Shown here: positions 47,490 to 59,520 of the stretch, one piece after another | How positions within the stretch are numbered: the stretch's first letter is position 1 | Layout of the letters: the number at the start of each line of letters is the position of its first letter | Assembly (NCBI GenBank): GCA_031472005.1 | Contig: PZJY01000001.1 | Span: 124,001 to 188,000 of the forward strand | Length of the DNA stretch: 64,000 nt | Origin: Tetracladium setigerum | Taxonomy: Eukaryota > Ascomycota > Leotiomycetes > Helotiales | Reading direction: 5' to 3' | Notes under the pieces: generated by a model | The model's input: the letters and a program-made list of their open reading frames with translations, nothing else | What the model was told of the DNA's origin: nothing | Database searches by the model: none | Program-made: the position numbers and the translations under genes

Positions 47490-50400
47490 TCATTGGTCCT
47501 CTCTCAACTCCTCCCTCTGCGTAACAGTCGCCCTCCTCTCCCTCAGCAATGCATGCGCATCCAAAACATCCTGCGTCTTCTGCTCGTCATCATCATCACT
47601 ACTACTCTCACTCCCAGGCAAACACGACGCATCATCATCAATACGACCACGATCCGCCGCATTCTTCGCATCGTCCTTGCCCATGCCAGGCTTCCTCTTC
47701 TTCTCAAAATCCTGTGTGTGAGCATCCGCCACGATCTTGGTCAGGGCGCGACCAAGACTGGGCGAGTTGAAGGTTCCAGGCGAGTTGTTACTGTTATTAT
47801 TGCGTTGGCGGAGAGAGCTGTTGTTTGAAGTTTGGGCTTCGAGTGCTGTTGCTGTGTGGCTGCGCAGGCGGGACATTGCGGGAGATGAGGAGGATTGAGC
47901 TCCTATGACGCCTTCCATGGCTTCTTGTGCTTCTTGTTCGTGTTCACTAGCGTGGATTTCACACGGGAGTTCGTAGGGAAGTGGGACGTCGCGAGAGGCT
48001 TTGAAGCGTGCTACGTTGGAGCAATGTTCGTTCTCGACGCGGAACACTACCCAGATTCCTCGACGGGTTGCTTCGGAGAAGGCAACCATGAAGGAGGCAA
48101 TGGTGCTGTGTTGGAGGTCGTGAGTGTATAATGCGTAGAATATCCAGTTGAATCGTAGGATGGGATCGAGGATCATGGCGGCGTAGTAGTAGTTTGGGTT
48201 TTTGATACTTCGTACGTCTCGGAGGAAACGTTTCTTGGAATCTGGTTGGAGGAGAGACCAATCCATTAAGATGTCCCAGATGGCTGTAAAGTCAGCAAAG
48301 ATCTATCAGCGTGGAATTTGTAGGTACTAACAGGAATAGATTGAGTTAATTGTGGCCAAGGTAATTAATAAGGCGAGATTATGATTTGTCTGGTCTATTC
48401 GGTAGACACTTAACATAACATAGTAAACCACGGACATTATATATTTGCCGAAATTGACGAGATGAGGAAACTTGTTCCGCGTATCATAGTAACGCCTTAA
48501 GCACTGGAAGGCACGCCATATACTTGGAATGGTTGAGAAGAAGCCAAGCGTTCGTGAATGTGTCGAGTTGCACTGGGAAGGTTGATCCCAGCTCCTTGCA
48601 TATAGACAGAAGAAGAGCGATATATTCTGAAAAGTCAGTATTAGTCAATAAGAGGTATGTGTAGACTTACGCTCATTAGATAGGTCAGAGAGCAGAACAT
48701 GTCGCCTAGAAAGAAATCTCTAAATTCGACGGGGTATAATCCAGCCCAGAACAAACGCCACTAAGATGATCAGCAAGCTTTAAATGCAAGGACAAAAATA
48801 CCCACAAGAGAATAAGTAAACCATTTCCGACTTTTGTAATAAAACCAAGGACCCGGAAGGAATATCAAAGCAACTGTGACTCCGATCAAAATTATTGGGA
48901 AGTAGATGTACATTTCCGATGCCCCGTATCGCGTAAAATTCAACCAAAGGAATAAACCAAGCAACAGTATCAAGAATGATGGAAATTCTGACAACTGCCG
49001 CCAATCTAGATGATGTCTGGGATCGTACTCAAAGACAAACTGGTAGTTGATCTTCTGCCTCGTCCAAATGGCACAATCGAGACAAAACCAGCAAAATAGA
49101 TATAAACCCAAAAAGTAGCCTGCGTAAATTTGTAAAAGATAGCTCGTTCTTGTGATCAGCTCAGGATCATTGCTGTTGAGGAGTTCGCCTCCAAAGACAA
49201 CACCTTGAATGGCAAACACTCCACCGACTCCAATCAGCATGCCATTTTTAAAGGCACTTGCGGATTGGTCTCGATTTTTGGTGTTAGAGCTTCGGAGCTT
49301 GCCTGTGGCTACCTTGCGATTACCCTTTTCAAAGTATCTCGCATACAAATCTTCGGTGGCGTGCATATGAGAATCAAGTACATCACTCTGAACGAACCAA
49401 GACTTGTTCACCTTCTCGGACATATATCGAAGAGGTGGATGAGCATCCATGGCTTTGTCGTATTTTTTGTTGATTTTTCGGAAGGCGACTCGGTTGAGGA
49501 GAGCGTACGATTTCAACAGTTCCATACTTCGATAATATTCTTGTAGAGCCATCTTCAATTTCCGCTTTGCCGTTCTGTATGGGACAGAATCTCCGTGGGG
49601 TCGGCGAACGAAATCCTTTCCATCGTCTGGATTTCGAGCTCGCAGTCCTGGGGAAGCTTCCATGGATTGTAATGCCTTGGAATTAGCTCCTGGTTTGTTA
49701 AGTTTTGCCATGGTTTTTGCCTTTGCGTCTCCAATGACCCTCTCGACAGGATCAAACCAAGTGCTCAGTTTGTCTCGAGAATTGGGACGTTCTTCCTCCC
49801 CGTCATCCTGGCTTCTGTGGTGATACTTGGCACTTTCAAGTTCTGCAACTTCTTCAATTCTCCGGTTACGCATTTCGTGAAGCTGATCCCGTAATATCGC
49901 CAAACGCTCGCCTGCTTCGTCCTCCTTCATCTTGTAGAATGATTCTACCTTTTCCAATTCTCGATCCATCCACGAAAAGAACTCTCTTTGCCTCATCCGG
50001 ACCTGGTCTACGGCCACCATGTTCGTATCAATTCTTCGAGATTGAACATGGGTTAGTGGCGTACCCACGGAAAACATCCTTCGTAACCTTCCCTCGTGAG
50101 GCAGGCGACTGCGTAACGAGGCAAAAGTTCTAGGATGTGGGGAGTCTCCGTCCTCCCAACTTCATAGGCGCTGTGCAAATTCTCCGAAACTCTTCTCCTG
50201 ACCTCCAATCTTGAGTCAGACGTCCCATCGTTCCCATTTAGTAGATCGGCTCGCTGCGCTCTGCTAGGTGTTGCGAGTTTGCCATCTAAGTCGACTGCTG
50301 GATCTGGGAGAGTGAAGGTGCCTGCGCTAGTGCTTGGTGGCGTGGCTACAAAGCTTCCATACCTTCTAATTGAGCTCTCAGTAGGGTCTGCTCTTCGTTG

Positions 50401-50869
50401 CATGGGCATTGGGGGTGTTTTCTTGAGTGGGTCATGCCCGTATGAGTTAGGGCGTGAATCTGCAGCGATGGGGGCAGGAGAGTCTCGAAGAGGATCGGTC
50501 GGACCGTCATGCTCGTCTTCAACGGGGTTTATATGCGAGGGTCTTCGTCTCGTGGCAAAGGGAGAGGTAGAGCCATATTTGCTTGGGAACCGCGAGGGGT
50601 TGCATCTTGATTTTGATCGGCTAGGGAACGAGGAGTCGCATTCATTCGCGTGGCAGCTCGAGAAACAGCCTTGACGCGCTTCTTCCCAGTCTTGTAGTCC
50701 AGGTATTTGATCCTCCATTCTATCGCCGACGTTAGTCAATGCCCAGGAGTTTGTGTTGTGTTGTACAAGAAGTGCCGATCGTCATTGAGAGATTGGTTTG
50801 TGCACATGCCCAACGAATTGCCGACTCACCTGGGACCAGGTCCTGTTCCAATTCTTTAGCGAACTTCAT
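47490..50869 (-). CDS. SPX-EXS protein, Syg1/XPR1-type phosphate transporter (two frameshifts)
   Basis: Minus-strand exons are 50869-50830, 50719-48806, 48760-48671, 48626-48332 and 48283-47490. The start MKFAKELEQDLVPEWR is the classic SPX N-terminus, and KYLDYKTGKKRVKAVSRA continues it; SPX domains sense inositol pyrophosphates. The middle holds the helical REFFSWMDRELEKVESFYK region and several membrane helices. The EXS part includes WRLFWAGLYPVEFRDFFLGD, IWRAFQCLRRYYDT and FNWIFYALYTHDLQHS. It likely exports or regulates phosphate at the plasma membrane or Golgi. Two one-base losses break exon 2: near 50586-50592 (before KYGSTSPF) and at the GGGG run 50139-50142 on the plus strand. The C-terminal tail is acidic and disordered. 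Confidence 0.88.
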
Positions 50870-52993
50870 TGTTCAAGGAGCTGGGATTTGGAGCTCGAGA
50901 TGTGCTCCATTGACATGGGCTGGGATCCAGGTTGGAGAGGCGTTTGAAGAGTGTAGGTGGGATGAACTTGGGGGGTGTTTTCGTTTCGGCAAACACAAAA
51001 GTGTGAGCGAAACTCGGGCACGTCACTGTGCTTGCAATTCGAGAGTTGGCTGACTAAGCGAGTTTTCCTAGCATTCTGTTCTGTCTCCTACTGTCACCCA
51101 TCTCCCATCTCTCCAAACCCCTCTCCCTTCGCCTCATCTCAGACGACGAGACATATTCACATTCATCTTTCTCAATCATGAGTGGTCCAGATGAAAGAAA
51201 CAGCATCCGGAGGCAACAAGATCAGTGCATCGGAATTCAAAACAACGTCCCATCCCCAGCCATTTATTGGGGCAGATTATTAGACTTTGAATACATTCAG
51301 TATCCAGTATCTCGCCCTCGTCATCGCAATCAGTCGCTTTTGGCTTTGCGACATCTCAACAAAATCTCTTTTCCCCTGAGGTCGAGTGCATCTCCGCCAA
51401 ACTCAATGTTGGTGCAACACACAGTACACATACACCTACCGTACAGCACAATGTTGCATGAAACCACAAACCGGCCTCAAGGTCGCGCAAAGTGCCGCTT
51501 TTCATCCATTCGTCGCTGACACGTTGTCGTCGATTCTGCTGCCATCTTTCTACCAAAGATGCCTCTTTTTTTTTCCTGTGTTTCAACACCGGGAATTGAC
51601 CTTACTTTCCCCTCTGCGTTGTCACACTGTCTGAGTTGTTGGCGCAGACCTGACCCAGGAGTGAGGCCTCGGGTAATCAGACATGGCCATCCACTCATGA
51701 ATGAATGGTCCAGACGTCCTCTCTCGCCAGCATCTTGTCATTGGCTCTGAGATTTGTTGCAGCAGTAGTCAATCCCCGAAATCCTGCTGTTCGTCTGAAC
51801 GTTTCCCAACGCTGCATTCTTGGCAGGCACTTCTTCTCCATTATTCCCCATGAGAAAATTTTCTACCTCTGGGCATATTTGCTTTTTCTGGCTTTTACCA
51901 TTTTATCAAGGAGAGCCAGAATCTGGTGGGCTTCACAACAGCAGATGCCAAGATTTATGTCAAAAACAATGCTGAGCTTCTCAGAAGTCTGGACGATAAA
52001 GCGAGTGGGATCTTCCTTCGAAATCCTTCCCACTCTTCAGATAGGCTTTCTTTTCATGAACTGTGATAAAATCTCAATCCTTATCACTTCCCTCGAGCTA
52101 GCTCAGCCCGTTTCAGCCCTATTTCCAAACAACTCGATTGCGCGTTCAGATATCGTCACCCTATCAAGCGAGTTCCCCTCCGTGTACCTGCATCGGTTCC
52201 TGGTTTCTTCGGCTGTTCCTGAGCGATGCCCAATGAGGATTCCAGAGGAGAAACCAACAAAAAGCCTTATATCGTGGCAAAGTCTAATCCACAGATAAAG
52301 TCCAGATCCCACCACTATTCCATGCCTACCCCTCCCCACCGTGTCTTCCTTTCTGTTCTCGAGTGCGGTATTTCTCAACATGTGAGTATGTCCACCAATG
52401 CCGCTACCTTGCTTTCTCAGTCGAAAATTCGTGTCCCCACCAGATTGATTTGGCTTGTGAACGTTTTCGTCCAGCCTCCTCTGGTTTAGACCTTTCTTCA
52501 ACAGTAGAGTTGGCTAACGGTGCGGCAAGTAACAGGGTCAAGGTCGTCCACTGTCTCTTCATTGTGTCTACGTAAAGTTTTGCCGTTGAATCTCTTCCGC
52601 TGTCGAAGTGAGTCTGCCCAGGCTTGGAAGTTTTATTGGCTAATAATAATCCTACCACTCTAGCGACACACAACAACACTCTCTTCTTTTCACTTCATGA
52701 CGCCTCTTGCATCGCGCCTTATTCCCCGCCTCGCATTACTTAGGCTTTCGAGTCAAATTTAGATTATTCACCGCCAGTTGTCAACGGTGGTTCCACCATT
52801 TATACCCCATCTGGCACCCCTCTTGCTTTTTTCCAACGGTCATCTCAGAAAGCAACAAAGACGACAGACACTCTCTTCCTCAATACACTCTCTTTCAAGC
52901 AAAGAATCATACATTCCTTTGGCCTTTCTCATCAGAGCAGGACTTCCTGAAGCATTCTTCATCGTTATCTCTTCGTTATTTCCACCGTCTGTC
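50870..52993. other. Intergenic, no supported gene
   Basis: Two kilobases of CT-rich, promoter-like sequence between divergent genes. A frame at 51178-51519 begins well but lacks motifs and was not accepted. Confidence 0.4.
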
Positions 52994-54112
52994 ATGATGG
53001 TTTCACTCAATACCCTTGCTCCAGTAGCAATCCTCCTTGGTGCTCTCAGTCTTATCTCTGCGGCACCAACCATTAAGCTCCGCGCTGCAGTTGCTCCTCC
53101 AAGTCCAAAGCGAGGCGTCCCCTTCAACAACCCTCCAACTTTCATTCAAAAGTTCAATGGAGAAGGTTCTCAGGTAAGTTATCTTGTTCCAAACACAAAT
53201 CAACTTGACTAATGTAAGCAGGTCAACTGGGCTTATAACTGGGAGTCAAGTATGGCACCCGACTTCCCTGGATATCTCGAGTTTGTTCCCATGCTCTGGG
53301 GCGGCGGTGATGATAAAGTTGGACCAGTAAGTCCGGTTCATAACAATTAGCTAAGGCGGATACTTACCTTCTAATAGTGGGCTGACAATGCCAATAACGC
53401 TCTCTCCCGGGGCGCAAAACACCTCCTCGCTTTCAACGAGCCTGACATGTGCGCCTGGGGAACTTCCTGCATGTCACCTCAACATGCTGTAGACATGTAC
53501 CGCCAACACATGATGCCATTTGCAGACCGTGCCTCTCTCGGTGCTCCAGGTGTCACCAGCAATCAGGCAAATGGTCTCGTGGGTCTCACCTGGCTCAAAG
53601 ACTTCTTGAATCGATGCACGGGTTGCAAAATTGACTTCATCCCTATTCACTGGTAAGCTTTCAGTTCCTGGAAGAATACAAGAAAAAATTATTGACTTCT
53701 GTCTGTTCAGGTATGGTGGCTTTGACCAAGAAGACAATTTCAGAACCCATATCCAAAATGCCAGGGATATAGCTCAAGGACGACCTCTCTGGATCACTGA
53801 GGTAAATACATACCTCCCGACCTACTTTTCACATTCATCCCATCCCATCCCTTTTTCATACTCATCTATTCCGTTGTACCATACTAACAAAAACTCAAAA
53901 ACACAGTTCCGCGCCGAAGGCACCAAAGAACAACAAACGGCCTTCATGAACCGCAATATCGCATGGCTCGATCAACAACCCTATGTTGCTCGCTACTCCT
54001 GGTTCGCTGCCCTCCCCAACACCGACCCATACGCTGGCACTCTCGTCATGCCATCGGGTGGCGACTTGAGCAATTTGGGAAGTCGTATACATACACTCCT
54101 TATGGAGGCTGA
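52994..54112 (+). CDS. GH128-family (Asl1-like) glucanase, secreted (one frameshift near the end)
   Basis: Five exons: 52994-53173, 53222-53326, 53378-53652, 53713-53801 and 53907-54112. A signal peptide (MMVSLNTLAPVAILLGALSL) is followed by PPSPKRGVPFNNP, VNWAYNWESS, EFVPMLWG, LLAFNEPDM with the catalytic acid/base Glu, IDFIPIHWYGG and PLWITEF with the nucleophile Glu. This order matches GH128 endo-beta-1,3-glucanases. The natural C-terminus is probably YTYTPYGG ending at 54110-54112; it lies one frame away from GGDLSNLGS, so one base is missing near 54084. Without repair the frame runs on to 54317 through sequence unlike the family. It is likely a wall-remodelling enzyme. Confidence 0.87.
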
Positions 54113-54299
54113 GTGCCTCTCTCACTCTCTCTTTCTCTCTCATGTAATGTCCGGGCTTTTTTTGAATACCGGCGTTCGGAGTTGGGGATTATGGCTTGAT
54201 GGGATTGGAATTTTTTCTTTTCTTTTTTTGGAGACGATTTCGAGACTGCGATTTTGCAGCAAGGGAGGCCTTTTGGTTGGAACTTGGGTCAGGTTTGGC

Positions 54300-54870
54300 T
54301 CGGTTTGGTCAGGTTAGGTCAGGTTAGGTTGACTTGGGAGGGCTTGATGGCTGTCGACGTTGACTGTTAAAGTTAACATTTGGCGTTGGCGTTGGCGTTG
54401 GCGTTGGGGAGTCGGGGCAAACTTTGGGATAGAGGTAGAGAACGGGTTTGCACGCACTTCACGCGCAGTGCTGTCGGCGCATGGGTGGGGTTTTCTTTCT
54501 TCTTCACGACTAGGAAGGGGGAGGGGAGGAAAAGTATGACAGGAGGCCGATTCTATCTATCTATGTTTTTGAAATACCTTGCCTTACTGGCGTGTTCTCT
54601 CAGCTAGGCCTGGCTGAGTGAGCTTCCTTTCTTCATATTGCCCCCTTTAACTTTACTTCACTTTACTTCACTTTATCTCTAACATATAGAAGCTTTTAGG
54701 TCAAGCTTCCTACTTCAAGCTATAGCAAGATTAGTAGTGTTTCCTATGCTATATTATCAATTCTTATCATCGCTAATTTTTACTTCACTTAGAGGCTAAT
54801 CTAGACTTTGTTTCGCCCCCAACTCATAGCCCCCAACTCATAGCCCCCAACTCATGGCCCCCAAATCCCT
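54300..54870. repeat. Cluster of short tandem repeats
   Basis: Several unrelated microsatellite-like tracts lie together: aggttaggtc units near 54310, ttggcg units near 54383-54408, ctttacttca units near 54650-54672, and a 16-base unit gcccccaactcatag repeated three times near 54816-54865. No gene is present. Confidence 0.7.
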
Positions 54871-55036
54871 CTCCACGTTCCGTGCATGCTGATTAAGTCA
54901 CAACAACAGGCTATATACAAAGTTATAACTCCATGAAGGAATTTGTTTCGTTGCCTAACTTAAATCTCACGTTATACTGCAGCCCTTCAAAACTCTTTTG
55001 TTTTTCTTTTGGTTGAGTAGAGTAGAACAAGGCTTA

Positions 55037-55279
55037 CTACTGGCCGACGACCAGAGCAGTCTCGTTGACGACGACTTCATGCTTGTGGGCCAGCGAAACG
55101 CTCCATGGGGTTGACATCTTCTCATAGCCAGAATACTCGTATGCCAAATACAACAGGTGCTGGTGCAAATGAAAGACTCTCACGGTGTAAGGGCTCAGGT
55201 TGCCGTTCTTCGATCTCCAGGGCGAGCTAGGATTAACGAAGTGTATAAAGCCAAAGAGAATTCCCTTGATTGTTTCCAT
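55037..55279 (-). CDS. Uncharacterised 80-residue ORF, doubtful
   Basis: The frame reads protein-like toward its end (HLLYLAYEYSGYEKM, KHEVVVNETALVVGQ) and may be the last exon or a remnant of a longer gene, but no upstream exon is apparent. It overlaps the promoter of the secreted-protein gene at 55357. No family is recognised. Confidence 0.25.
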   Translation of the reverse strand: METIKGILFGFIHFVNPSSPWRSKNGNLSPYTVRVFHLHQHLLYLAYEYSGYEKMSTPWSVSLAHKHEVVVNETALVVGQ

Positions 55280-55356
55280 CCATCATCTCCTCCTCTAATC
55301 TTCATCAAACAACATCTACCTTATTTCGCCAGAGAAGCCCCTTAAAACGAATCAAT

Positions 55357-56100
55357 ATGTTCTCCCTTACGCTTCTCAAAGCAGCCCTCCTCGGCATCTT
55401 GGCCACTGTGACCGCAGCACCAGCTTCCGCAAAAGCTCACAAGCACAAACACGGCGAGGTGATCACTTACTTCGACGAGAGGCTTCTTTCCATCCTTCCA
55501 GAAGGATTCAACAAAAGCACCTCAATCACCTACATTGACTGCACCGAGATGCTCAAGTCCAGCAAAGGGATGCCAGACTACTGCCTCAAGTCTCTTCCCG
55601 TCAAGCTCCGGACAACCAGCAACTACACTGCCTCACCGGAGTCCTCTGGTAGTTCTGTAGCTAAACGCGACGCCTGGGTCGGCCCGCTCCGCGACCCATG
55701 GCATAACACCTGCACCTGGCAAGAAAACGCCGAGTACGGAATTGCCGCTGATGCACCTGGGATGTATACCTATTTCGACGCAGACTGGATTCAACTCGTC
55801 AACTACTACAATAACAACGAGGTCTGGGGAGGATGGTTACTCAACGACGCAGTTCGCGACAATGGAAACTGGAATTGGTTCAACCTGCAGGATGCGAGGA
55901 GCATCCTGTATGTTGCGCAAAAGACTGGCTCCGGAGATGGGTTCAAGTTCAAGACTGCTACGTTCCAGATCCATGAGAAGGGCTACACGTGGAGAAATAT
56001 GATGAATGGGGAAAGATGCTGGAACAACATGTGGACTACATACTGGGGAGGACGCACACTTTACCAGTGTTATTTCGCTTGCCAAGAACTATTGTGGTAG
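55357..56100 (+). CDS. Secreted protein of unknown function with KR processing site
   Basis: A single exon of 247 residues. The signal peptide MFSLTLLKAALLGILATVTA is followed by a His/Lys-rich AHKHKHGE and a pro-like segment. VAKRDAWVG near residue 105 is a likely Kex2 cleavage site. The C-terminal domain is rich in Trp, Asn and Tyr (NWNWFNLQ, GYTWRNMMNGERCWNNMW) with several Cys. It resembles a secreted, possibly wall- or host-facing protein. No enzyme motif is recognised. The gene lies beyond a repeat cluster and before a transposon-bearing segment, a setting typical of fast-evolving secreted genes. Confidence 0.75.
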   Translation: MFSLTLLKAALLGILATVTAAPASAKAHKHKHGEVITYFDERLLSILPEGFNKSTSITYIDCTEMLKSSKGMPDYCLKSLPVKLRTTSNYTASPESSGSSVAKRDAWVGPLRDPWHNTCTWQENAEYGIAADAPGMYTYFDADWIQLVNYYNNNEVWGGWLLNDAVRDNGNWNWFNLQDARSILYVAQKTGSGDGFKFKTATFQIHEKGYTWRNMMNGERCWNNMWTTYWGGRTLYQCYFACQELLW

Positions 56101-56508
56101 ATGGTAGCAGAAGATTGCTAAAGAGATTATGGTCAAGTCGTGGGGAGGAGCAGGTTGACAAGGAGAATTTTCGTATTTGAGATCTTTTATTTTTTGAGAT
56201 TGTAGTTGAGCATGGGGAGAAATAGATTTAGAAAGTTGATGATTTAAAGTTGAGATGTTTTCTTGAGTGAAATTTGTACTAGAGACCAGCTGACGAGGAG
56301 CTTGATCTGACTCCATACCATCTACGGAGCCAAAACCAGACCCTCCGACAGGAAACGCCAATAGCATTTCACATGACGTTTAAATGGATAGCATCCTCCC
56401 TCAATTTACTGGTCATTCTCCTTTGACTCTCTCCCTCATGGATCCCTAAAGCAGGCTACCTCTGAGAATGGTAAGACCCTGCTACTTTGGCGGTATCCAA
56501 GCCATCAC
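56101..56508. other. Intergenic
   Basis: No gene is seen between the secreted protein and the kinase-like relic. Confidence 0.4.
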
Positions 56509-57099
56509 GTGAACACTGTCAGCAACCACTGGCCACCGAGAGTGAGATGGTTGTTGAGGATCAACTTCAAGAGCCCGAAGGATGATTATACAATTGTACA
56601 GGAGCTGCGATCAAACCAGGGTACGCTCGTATGCCATCGGAAGAATCGTCTCCACCTTGCTGTCATTCGTGAGTCGTACTCACTAACACCATTACAAATA
56701 CTTAAGATATTAGCCTAGGTTCAACATCCTAATATTGCCTATATTCTTGATATATATTTCTATAACGGTAGCCTGTGCATTGTAGGCGAGCATCTAGACG
56801 TCACTCTATTCGATCTTGAATTCAAGAGGTTAGTCCCGGATGAGTGGGAGATGGCAACTATTATTGTAGAGGTGACCAACCCTCCTTCGGCCGCGTATCC
56901 TGAAAATTGACTTAGACTATGCAGTTTATCAAAGGGATGACTTACCTCTTAGATACCTTGCCAGCTTGCCAGCTCCACATCGACAGCGTGAGGCTGTCAC
57001 TTCAGGGCGATGTTAGTCCATTTACGTTCGTATTTACTGTTACTAGACTTGTTTGTGAACCGCTTCTGCTTTTATTCTCTACTTGTACTAGACGCTAAG
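56509..57099 (+). pseudogene. Truncated protein-kinase-like relic
   Basis: Pieces of a kinase-like domain are in order: DDYTIVQELRSNQGTLVCHR, an LHLAVIR strand where the Lys would lie, HPNIAYILDIYFYNGSLCIV, EHLDVTLFDLEFKRL and, after a GTGACC...TGCAG gap, FIKGMTYLLDTLPACQ. The catalytic loop and DFG part are missing and the frame ends at 57097-57099, just before a transposon inverted repeat. Two intron-like gaps may be real, but a phase mismatch at the first argues for decay. It resembles the small kinase-like proteins that are abundant in some Leotiomycetes. Confidence 0.55.
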
Positions 57100-57116
57100 A
57101 CATTATCATTGTATTA

Positions 57117-57167
57117 AGTCCCCACCCCCCCCTTCTGGCCACCCCCCCCTTCTGGCCACCCCACCAA
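57117..57167 (+). repeat. Left terminal inverted repeat
   Basis: Begins agtccccacc and contains two copies of ccttctggccacccc separated by a C run. It pairs with 58890-58939; differences are confined to the lengths of C runs and one A. Confidence 0.85.
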
Positions 57168-58889
57168 AATCTACCACTTTACATTTAACACTTAATATCT
57201 CTATAACGCCTCGACTTCTATATAATCCCCGGTAGAATCAGACTCTATAAATGAATCCGAATCGATTAGTACCACTCCGACCTCTCCAGCTTCGATTTAG
57301 GCCGATCTAATGGCCTTAATATCTATAAACCTCGAATTTGGAGATACCTAGACCTTTCGGCGTCTCCTTAGTTTATATAGATCCAATTGAGTTTCTAGCT
57401 CTTTTATTCGATTCTCGGCTTATACTAAAGTAAAGTCCTTCTCATTTAAACCTTTTATAGCCTTCCGAAAGAGTAATCGACGTGTCGGAAGATCATCATG
57501 GCCAAGCCGAGTAAGAGTGTCGAACTATAAATATAATTCTCTCTTAACTTTAAGTGTATGCCACTTAATCGATAATATACTTATATTCCACTTAATATTA
57601 GAGCTCTTTAGAGGGGCCGATTCCGAAGCTTTATTATTATTCTCTAGTAATAATCGGCTTATTAGAGGTTTACTTATATTCACTAGCTATAACCCCGTAG
57701 CATGCTATCCGGCCAAGATATTATTAACTATAATTATAACTTCCCGGGCCTTATAGTAACATATTAAGAAGTTACGCTTACTAATTGGTGCCGAATCGGT
57801 CAAAAGACTTAAGATATTAAGCTCTTTCCGATAAGTAGCCTTAAAAGGAGAGAAAATCGATAAATCTAATAGTTAAAGGATATAAGAGCTATAAGGAGGT
57901 AAAAACAAGAGATATATATTCGATTCGAGGCATTTAAATATAAATTCGGTAGTTTCATAACTTCCATGGCTATCCAAGATAAGTAGTCGAGCCGAACTAT
58001 CAGCCGGTGCTATCTTTAAAATAAACACCTTCTCGAGCCATTCCAAAGCCGTACGGTTAGTTATCTATCCATTATTTATTATAATGAATTACTATAACGT
58101 AAATATATCGATCTCGGCCGGAAACTATTATTGTTGTACCGACTTTCCCTTATATATAACAAGTGGAGTAGTTCTGACGCCGGTAGCAAAGATAGCCTCG
58201 ATAAATAATATTTAACTCTTAGTACCGGCCTGTTTCTTTTAAATAAAACGTCGTTCCGAGCTACTAAGGACTAATCTATTAAGCTTATAACCTTTTATAA
58301 TACCGGCCTCGTCTATATTCCATCGATTCTCTAGCTTAATAGCTTAGATAGCCGGAATTTGAAAATTTTAGAACTAAGCTTTAATTATATCGGACCTAGC
58401 GCCATTCACTCGTACCGAATCGACCGTGAGTTGCCTTTTAATCTTAAGTATTAGATTCCGTAATAAGAACCTCCGGACCCATCGCTTTCCAAGTGGTGTA
58501 TTATCGTTTTAGAGCTTGTAAAGACGTTCATTAAAGACCTTTAGTTGCGAGTGAGTGATGCTTTAGTCGAGAGCTTCCTGGGTTAATACCTAAGAGGTAA
58601 GTCGATCCTCTACTACTCGAGGAAGCTTTTGTAAGTGTTCGGCACTATCACGACGAGTAGAGTTCTGTTGTAATCGTAGTTGTAAGGTAGCCCTTAGAAT
58701 CCCTCACTTAAGAGTAGCTTTGCGAATAGACTTCCCATTTCCGATCTCTATAAGTGCTTGCCCTACGTTAAATTTAATATATTAAGACTTTCGTATGATC
58801 ATAATTCATAATATAAATTTAGTGGCGATTGATGGAAGAATGAAAAAGTTATTAATTTTTTAAGTGGTGATGTGTAGCTACGGATGAGG

Positions 58890-58939
58890 TTGGTGGGGTG
58901 GCCAGAAGGTGGGGGTGGCCAGAAGGGGGGGTGGGGACT
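58890..58939 (-). repeat. Right terminal inverted repeat
   Basis: Reverse complement begins agtccccacc and carries the same double ttctggccacc unit as the left end. Confidence 0.85.
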
Positions 58940-59139
58940 TATTGCTACCATCGAACCTTTGCTTGCGGTAGACGGGTCCTAAATAACGTGTTAGCGGGGT
59001 ATGTAACGAAGGGGTCGAAACTCCTAATAGACAGGAATGGTTAGAAATTTGATATCTGCTTCTTCTTGCGCTAACTTGTTTGGGTTCAGAAGATAAGGTC
59101 CGAATCAAATCTTAACTAATATATCTCATCTGGTCTATA

Positions 59140-59210
59140 CATGATTGATTGATTGATTTATAAACTGTCCCAGCCGCCCTTGGGCGGCTATACAGCGTAC
59201 AACTACAAGT
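59140..59210. repeat. TGAT microsatellite next to a GC-rich hairpin
   Basis: A (tgat)n run at about 59142-59157 is followed by a hairpin gccgcccttgggcggc at 59171-59187. The juxtaposition looks like the end of a small dispersed repeat, but no other copy is in the window. Confidence 0.4.
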
Positions 59211-59520
59211 GCTCCCATTTCTTGCCTCCCCTTTTGCTCCATCCCGGTTGCACATTTACTAATAGCTCTAATGATTGTCCTACATCTGTGAACACAGTAC
59301 TACAGTGAGATTCATCATGTCAATAGCGACTAGTATAGAACGATCATGCGCTATTTTGCAGATTTATAATATAGCTTCGGCTAAAGAATAGAAGCATAAG
59401 AGTTCCAAAGAAGAAGCAAACATCAGTGACTGTATAACCCCGCAAGAAATTCCCCGTCAAATGTAAGCTCATCGTCCTCAACATCTTGCCCGATGTAGCC
59501 ATCTTATTCTCAACGCTAAG

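Larger units (their letters stand above)
57117..58939 (-). mobile_element. Fot1/pogo-type Tc1-mariner transposon, RIP-decayed
   Basis: The 1.82 kb element is bounded by about 50-bp inverted repeats and TA on both sides (57115-57116 and 58940-58941), the target site used by this superfamily. On the minus strand the remains of the transposase can still be read: EAIFATGVRTTPLVIYKGKS, TALEWLEKVF and LLILDSHG (second Asp of the DDE triad) at about 57950-58215, and ENRIKELETQLDLYK at 57355-57470. Stops replace expected Gln or Trp codons (for example after KSVQQ), as C-to-T change would produce. The element is clearly inactive. Confidence 0.85.

Noticed and set aside
51178..51519. 113-residue frame starting MSGPDERNS
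   Set aside because: Reasonable start, but the rest has no conserved look and sits in CT-rich leader DNA between divergent genes.
54113..54317. Extended C-terminus of the GH128 protein in the unshifted frame
   Set aside because: It is unlike the family, whereas the shifted frame gives a typical YTYTPYGG end.
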